Source: Anaerolineae bacterium (lineage in GTDB: Bacteria > Chloroflexota > Anaerolineae > Anaerolineales > Anaerolineaceae). Taken from it: a stretch of 10,316 bases of DNA. Below, piece after piece: positions 7,232-10,316 of this stretch. The stretch is taken from NCBI GenBank assembly GCA_016213455.1, contig JACRAG010000308.1, forward strand, positions 1 to 10,316, written 5' to 3'. Position numbers and translations under genes: made by a program. The notes beneath the pieces were generated by a model that saw nothing but the letters and a program-made list of their open reading frames with translations, had not been told where the DNA came from and made no database searches. How positions within the stretch are numbered: position 1 is the stretch's first letter; each line of letters starts with the position of its first letter.

Positions 7232-7247
7232 TGGCGAGCGTTCACAA
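7232..7247 (-). promoter_or_regulatory. Lac-like operator over the repressor promoter start point
   Basis: On the minus strand this reads TTGTGAACGCTCGCCA, which equals the ideal symmetric lac operator TTGTGAGCGCTCACAA at 13 of 16 positions. The left half is nearly perfect and the right half weaker. It begins three bases after the -10 box of the repressor promoter, so it covers the predicted transcription start, a classic repression position. With a lac-type recognition helix in the adjacent regulator, autoregulation is the simplest reading. Binding itself is inferred. Confidence 0.6.
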
Positions 7248-7249
7248 GT

Positions 7250-7278
7250 ATTATATAGACTCAAAAACCAAAAGGCAA
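7250..7278 (-). promoter_or_regulatory. Sigma-70-type promoter of the repressor-transporter operon
   Basis: On the minus strand TTGCCT (7278-7273) is followed by a 17-bp spacer and a perfect TATAAT (7255-7250). Transcription should start near 7243, leaving a leader of about 43 nt before the TTG start. The lac-like operator lies immediately downstream of the -10 box. Confidence 0.72.
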
Positions 7279-7364
7279 TACCCTGATGAAAATTAGTGAT
7301 CCGATCGACCCAAAAAGGAAGGAAATCACACCATAAACGTGACATATTGGCACAAAAATAGCCG

Positions 7365-7393
7365 TTGACGGACCTTTTTGCATGTGATAAAGT
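7365..7393 (+). promoter_or_regulatory. Sigma-70-type promoter of the beta-glucosidase operon
   Basis: TTGACG (7365-7370), a 17-bp spacer and TAAAGT (7388-7393) form the promoter, with TG at 7385-7386 making an extended -10. The predicted start is near 7400, leaving a leader of about 160 nt. The -35 matches consensus at five of six positions and the -10 at four of six. Confidence 0.6.
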
Positions 7394-7440
7394 GTGCGAA
7401 GGTTCTCTTAATGTGCATCCTGCAACCTGGCTAGTGTGTC

Positions 7441-7454
7441 ATAACAATTGTTAT
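7441..7454. promoter_or_regulatory. Perfect 14-bp palindrome, candidate operator in the beta-glucosidase leader
   Basis: ATAACAATTGTTAT is its own reverse complement. It lies about 40 bp downstream of the predicted plus-strand start point. ATAACAATT also matches the right half of the E. coli lac O1 operator. The spacing between half-sites is not that of a lac operator, so it may serve a different dimeric regulator or be a degenerate site. Confidence 0.45.
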
Positions 7455-7457
7455 TTA

Positions 7458-7466
7458 TTGTGAACG
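7458..7466 (+). promoter_or_regulatory. Lac-type operator half-site in the beta-glucosidase leader
   Basis: TTGTGAACG is an exact inverted copy of the nine bases at 7239-7247, the strong half of the lac-like operator near the repressor. The two copies are about 220 bp apart, one close to each divergent gene. They could be a cooperative pair bound by one repressor with DNA looping. The partner half here (GTAAATACAA) is poorly conserved, so this is a tentative site. Confidence 0.4.
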
Positions 7467-7559
7467 TAAATACAACTGGGCGGATATGCGTTCCACCGGT
7501 GTTTTCCAGGCAACCCGGCGTCTGAGAGTAACCCAGAACTGATTAATAAGAGGTATTTC

Positions 7560-8933
7560 ATGCCGCACATCTCCTTCCCCGCCAGGTTTGTCTGGGGCGC
7601 CGCAACTTCCGCTTACCAGATCGAAGGCGCCTGCAATGAAGACGGAAAAGGCCCATCCATCTGGGATACGTTCTGCCGCATGCCGGGTAAAATTGACAAC
7701 AGCGCCACGGGCGAGATCACCTGCGACCATTACCATCACTGGCAGGAAGACATCGCATGGATGAAAGCCCTCAACCTGCAGGCCTATCGCTTTTCCATTG
7801 CCTGGCCACGCATCTTGCCCCAGGGACGCGGCGACATCAACCCTTCCGGGCTGGATTTTTACGACCGCCTTGTGGACGGTCTGCTGGAAGCCGGGATCCA
7901 ACCTTACGCCACCCTGTATCATTGGGATCTGCCCCAGGCCTTGCAGGACGCGGGTGGATGGACTGAGCGCTGCACTGCCGAAGCTTTCACCGGTTACACC
8001 GATGCCGTCACCCGTTGCCTGGGCGACCGTGTGAAGCATTGGATGACCATTAACGAACCCTGGGTCAGCGCCTTCCTGGGCCACGAGAGAGGCGTACACG
8101 CCCCCGGGTGGCAGGATACCGGCGCAGCCGTGCGGGCTGCCCATCACCTCTTGTTGGCCCACGGGTGGAGTGTCCCGTTGATTCGCCGCAACAGCCCGGG
8201 GGCGCAGGTGGGCATCGCACTGGATATTGTTCCCACCGAGCCTGCCTCGCCCAGTTTCGCCGACGAACTGGCAGCGCGCCGCGAGGATGGGCTGCACAAC
8301 CGCTGGTTCCTCGATCCGCTGTTTGGGCGCTCGTACCCAACCGATATTGTGGACGATTTCTGCCGGCAGCAGGCCTGGCCTGAAGCGTTAATCCAGCCGG
8401 GCGATATGCAGGCCATTGCCGTGCCGGTCGACTTTCTGGGCATCAATTACTACACCCGCGCCATCGTGAGGGCCAGCATTCCCGAAAGCGACAACCTGCC
8501 ACCTACCAACCAGTATGCCGACCCATCGGAGTGGATGGAGGGCGGCTGGGCGGACAACTATCCCCAGGGCCTCTACAACCTGCTCACCCGTCTGCGGGAT
8601 GATTACCCCATCCCACCGATTTACATCACCGAAAACGGCGCAAGCTACAACGATGCGCCGGATGCGCAGGGATGTGTGAACGACACCCGCCGCATCGCCT
8701 ATATCGAATCGCACCTGCAGCATGCCCTGCGCGCTGCGCAGTCCGGTGTTCCCCTGGCGGGATATTTTGTTTGGTCGCTGTTTGACAATTTTGAGTGGGC
8801 TAGGGGATACACCATGCGCTTCGGTCTGGTCTGGGTCGATTACACCACCCAGCAGCGCATTCCCAAGGCCAGCGCCCTGTGGTACCGCGACGGCATCGCC
8901 GCCTGGCGCGCCCACCACCACCCCGTCGCCTGA
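7560..8933 (+). CDS. bglA: GH1 beta-glucosidase (cytoplasmic)
   Basis: This complete 457-aa glycoside hydrolase family 1 enzyme is of the usual bacterial BglA size. It is a retaining beta-glycosidase that releases terminal glucose or related hexoses from beta-linked oligosaccharides. The N-terminal signature is FVWGAATSAYQIEGA. The acid/base Glu166 lies in TINEPW and the nucleophile Glu358 in YITENG. WSLFDNFEWARGY at 405-417 holds the Glu412-Trp413 pair that contacts the glycone sugar. FSIAWPRILP and YHWDLPQAL are also family blocks. No signal peptide is present, so it acts on imported sugar. The ATG has AAGAGGT about six bases upstream. It is transcribed divergently from the transporter operon and followed after 30 bp by a second glycosidase-like gene. 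GH1 also includes beta-galactosidases, 6-phospho-beta-glucosidases and others, so the exact substrate is open. Confidence 0.95.
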   Translation: MPHISFPARFVWGAATSAYQIEGACNEDGKGPSIWDTFCRMPGKIDNSATGEITCDHYHHWQEDIAWMKALNLQAYRFSIAWPRILPQGRGDINPSGLDFYDRLVDGLLEAGIQPYATLYHWDLPQALQDAGGWTERCTAEAFTGYTDAVTRCLGDRVKHWMTINEPWVSAFLGHERGVHAPGWQDTGAAVRAAHHLLLAHGWSVPLIRRNSPGAQVGIALDIVPTEPASPSFADELAARREDGLHNRWFLDPLFGRSYPTDIVDDFCRQQAWPEALIQPGDMQAIAVPVDFLGINYYTRAIVRASIPESDNLPPTNQYADPSEWMEGGWADNYPQGLYNLLTRLRDDYPIPPIYITENGASYNDAPDAQGCVNDTRRIAYIESHLQHALRAAQSGVPLAGYFVWSLFDNFEWARGYTMRFGLVWVDYTTQQRIPKASALWYRDGIAAWRAHHHPVA

Positions 8934-8941
8934 CCTGCCTG

Positions 8942-8957
8942 CCTTTTTGGAAAGGAG
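8942..8957 (+). promoter_or_regulatory. Strong ribosome binding site within a small hairpin
   Basis: AAAGGAG (8951-8957) lies six bases before the ATG at 8964 and fixes the start of the six-hairpin gene. The preceding CCTTT (8942-8946) can pair with AAAGG (8951-8955) across a TTGG loop, partly covering the site. The stem is only five base pairs, so any effect would be mild. Confidence 0.6.
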
Positions 8958-8963
8958 ATGCCC

Positions 8964-10316
8964 ATGCACATCTTGAATCACCTGCCCGGTCAGCGGTTCG
9001 CCCCGCTCGATCCTGTGAGCCTGGCGGAGGTACCCGCTGGGATGCTCACCGTCCAGGATGGGCGCGGGCGCGTATATCTGCACCAGCCATCTTCGACCGA
9101 ACTCACCTTTCCTGCGGCAGGCGCGACCGGCTGGCAAACGGTCCGGGTGACGGACGAATCCGGCACGGAGGTCGCCCGCCTGACCTTCCAGGTGCAGGCG
9201 CACACTGCCATCCAGGAATCCAGCGGTCAGTTTAGCGAACTGCTGGATCTGTGCTATTACAGCATGGCAGATGAGCCGATGGAGCATTTCACGCGTTATT
9301 GTGGAAAAACGTACTACTACTTCGTCGGGTGGTTGCGCGACCATGTCCATACCCTGAAAGGTATGAAATACTTCGAGCCTAAGCTGCGCAGCGGCATTGA
9401 ACTCTACCGCGACAGCCAGCGTGGAGACGGTATGATCTGGGACAACGTCCACCGCCGAGAGCCGCCCGGCATGCAGCGCAACCATTGGGGCGCGCGGTTT
9501 TACTATGGCGATTTTGAACGCACCTTTGAAGACGGCACCGCCCAGTTCACCCGCATTCCGGTCGAAAACGACGTGGAGTACCTGTTTGTCGAGGGCATCT
9601 ACCATACCTGGAAGGCCACCGGTGACACTGCCTGGATGACAGCCTGCCTCGACGCCGCAGTGCGCGCCCTCGATTACACGACCAACAGCCCCTACCGCTG
9701 GTCCGAGCAATACGGTTTGCTCAAACGCGGGCACACCATCGACACCTGGGACTTCCAGAACACAGAAGACTGCCTCTCGGATTTCGCAGGCTGGCCCGAC
9801 CCAATGGCGGTTCACCCGGACAAAACCCGTTTCGGCATCATGTTCGGTGACAACACTGGCTATGCCGCCGCCTGCGGCTACCTGGCGGAAATGCTCGAAC
9901 AATCCGGGCGCAGGTCCGAGGCGCAATCCTACCGGCAGCGCGGCGCCGAAATCCGCGAACGGCTGGACCGGCTGGCCTGGAACGGGCGCTTTTTCACCCA
10001 TCATGTCCCCGAGGACCCCACGCTCAGGCGCGACCTGGGTGTGGACGAGTCGACTCAGGTCTCCCTCTCCAATACCTACTCGCTCAACCGGGGCATCACC
10101 CAGGAGCAATGCGCCGCCATCCTGCAGACTTACCAGGCGCTGCAAGCCGACCTGCCGCCCGGCTCACCGGGCGAATGGTACCTGATTTACCCGCCCTTCC
10201 CGCGCGGCTATGAAGGCCACTGCCCGGAATGGCAGTATATGAACGGCGGCGTCTCCGCCATCGCCGCCGGCGAACTGGCCCACGGCGCATTTGAACACGG
10301 CTTCGAGGCCTATGGC
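8964..10316 (+). CDS. Six-hairpin (alpha/alpha)6 glycosidase-like protein, 3' truncated by window edge
   Basis: The frame is open from ATG 8964 to the last base, giving 451 residues without a stop. The N-terminal 80 residues look beta-rich and the rest is a helical-barrel domain. Visible blocks are YFVGWLRDH (119-127), the segment 201-221 with ENDVEYLFVEG and WKATGD, DTWDFQNTED (260-269), FGDNTGYAAACGYLAEM (294-310), EWYLIYPPFP (404-413) and WQYMNGGVSAIAAGELAHGA (423-442). This pattern resembles proteins named amylo-alpha-1,6-glucosidase-like or six-hairpin glycosidase. I cannot place it in a numbered family or name catalytic acids with confidence. No signal peptide is seen, so it is probably cytoplasmic. 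It follows the GH1 gene by 30 bp with no terminator and is probably co-transcribed. The two enzymes may act in sequence on the same imported oligosaccharide. Confidence 0.72.
   Translation, partial: MHILNHLPGQRFAPLDPVSLAEVPAGMLTVQDGRGRVYLHQPSSTELTFPAAGATGWQTVRVTDESGTEVARLTFQVQAHTAIQESSGQFSELLDLCYYSMADEPMEHFTRYCGKTYYYFVGWLRDHVHTLKGMKYFEPKLRSGIELYRDSQRGDGMIWDNVHRREPPGMQRNHWGARFYYGDFERTFEDGTAQFTRIPVENDVEYLFVEGIYHTWKATGDTAWMTACLDAAVRALDYTTNSPYRWSEQYGLLKRGHTIDTWDFQNTEDCLSDFAGWPDPMAVHPDKTRFGIMFGDNTGYAAACGYLAEMLEQSGRRSEAQSYRQRGAEIRERLDRLAWNGRFFTHHVPEDPTLRRDLGVDESTQVSLSNTYSLNRGITQEQCAAILQTYQALQADLPPGSPGEWYLIYPPFPRGYEGHCPEWQYMNGGVSAIAAGELAHGAFEHGFEAYG

Larger units (their letters stand above)
7201..7559. 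other. Divergent intergenic control region
   Basis: This 359-bp gap between the repressor and the beta-glucosidase gene is visibly more AT-rich than its neighbours and has no credible coding frame. It holds a minus-strand promoter, a lac-like operator, a plus-strand promoter, a perfect palindrome and an operator half-site, each listed separately. Bases 7279-7364 and 7467-7547 show no feature I can name. The plus-strand leader of about 160 nt is long, but I do not recognise a riboswitch in it. Confidence 0.7.

Noticed and set aside
7221-7247. TGTGA...TCACA pair as a CRP-type site
   Set aside because: The arms are 16 bp apart, not the 6 bp of a CRP site. The right arm belongs to the better lac-like operator at 7232-7247.
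8388-10145. 585-codon open frame on the minus strand
   Set aside because: It is antisense to the GH1 and six-hairpin genes, both with strong family motifs. It has no recognisable domain and reflects GC-rich codon bias.

Overview
The window looks like a chromosomal carbohydrate-utilisation locus from a moderately GC-rich bacterium, most likely a member of the Chloroflexota (Anaerolineae-type). This is inferred from gene style and was not tested. The clues are lipoproteins with a short Lys/Arg-Leu-rich signal and an LTAC or LAAC lipobox, followed by Thr/Ala/Pro or Glu-Gln-Pro-Ala linkers; an LplB/LplC/LipO-type sugar importer without its own ATPase; and intracellular GH1 and six-hairpin glycosidases. 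No mobile element, CRISPR array, rRNA or tRNA gene was seen.

Layout. (1) Bases 3-692 (+) are the 3' part of a YdjC/ChbG-type carbohydrate deacetylase gene whose start lies outside the window. It converges on the next unit. (2) Bases 7200-838 (-) are one five-gene operon. In transcription order it encodes a LacI-family repressor, an LplB-type permease, an LplC-type permease, a solute-binding lipoprotein and a lipoprotein with an N-acylglucosamine/cellobiose 2-epimerase (AGE)-like fold. It has a good promoter at 7250-7278, a lac-like operator over the predicted start point, hairpins on both sides of the binding-protein cistron and a rho-independent terminator at 728-765. (3) Bases 7201-7559 are a divergent control region. 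(4) From 7560 to the right end (+) lie a complete GH1 beta-glucosidase and, 30 bp later, a six-hairpin glycosidase-like gene that is still open at the window edge.

Reading of the system. A surface lipoprotein captures an oligosaccharide, perhaps after it has been handled by the anchored AGE-like protein. The two permeases import it, using an ATPase encoded elsewhere, and two cytoplasmic glycosidases break it down. The repressor at the head of the left operon probably controls both divergent units. Its recognition-helix segment matches that of E. coli LacI as I recall it, and the control region holds lac-operator-like sequences. The substrate cannot be read from the sequence; the GH1 enzyme suggests a beta-linked glucoside or a related hexoside.

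The least expected parts are the exported AGE-like lipoprotein, whose usual His-x-x-Glu pair reads His-x-x-Lys; the lac-type operator match; and the unassigned six-hairpin enzyme.
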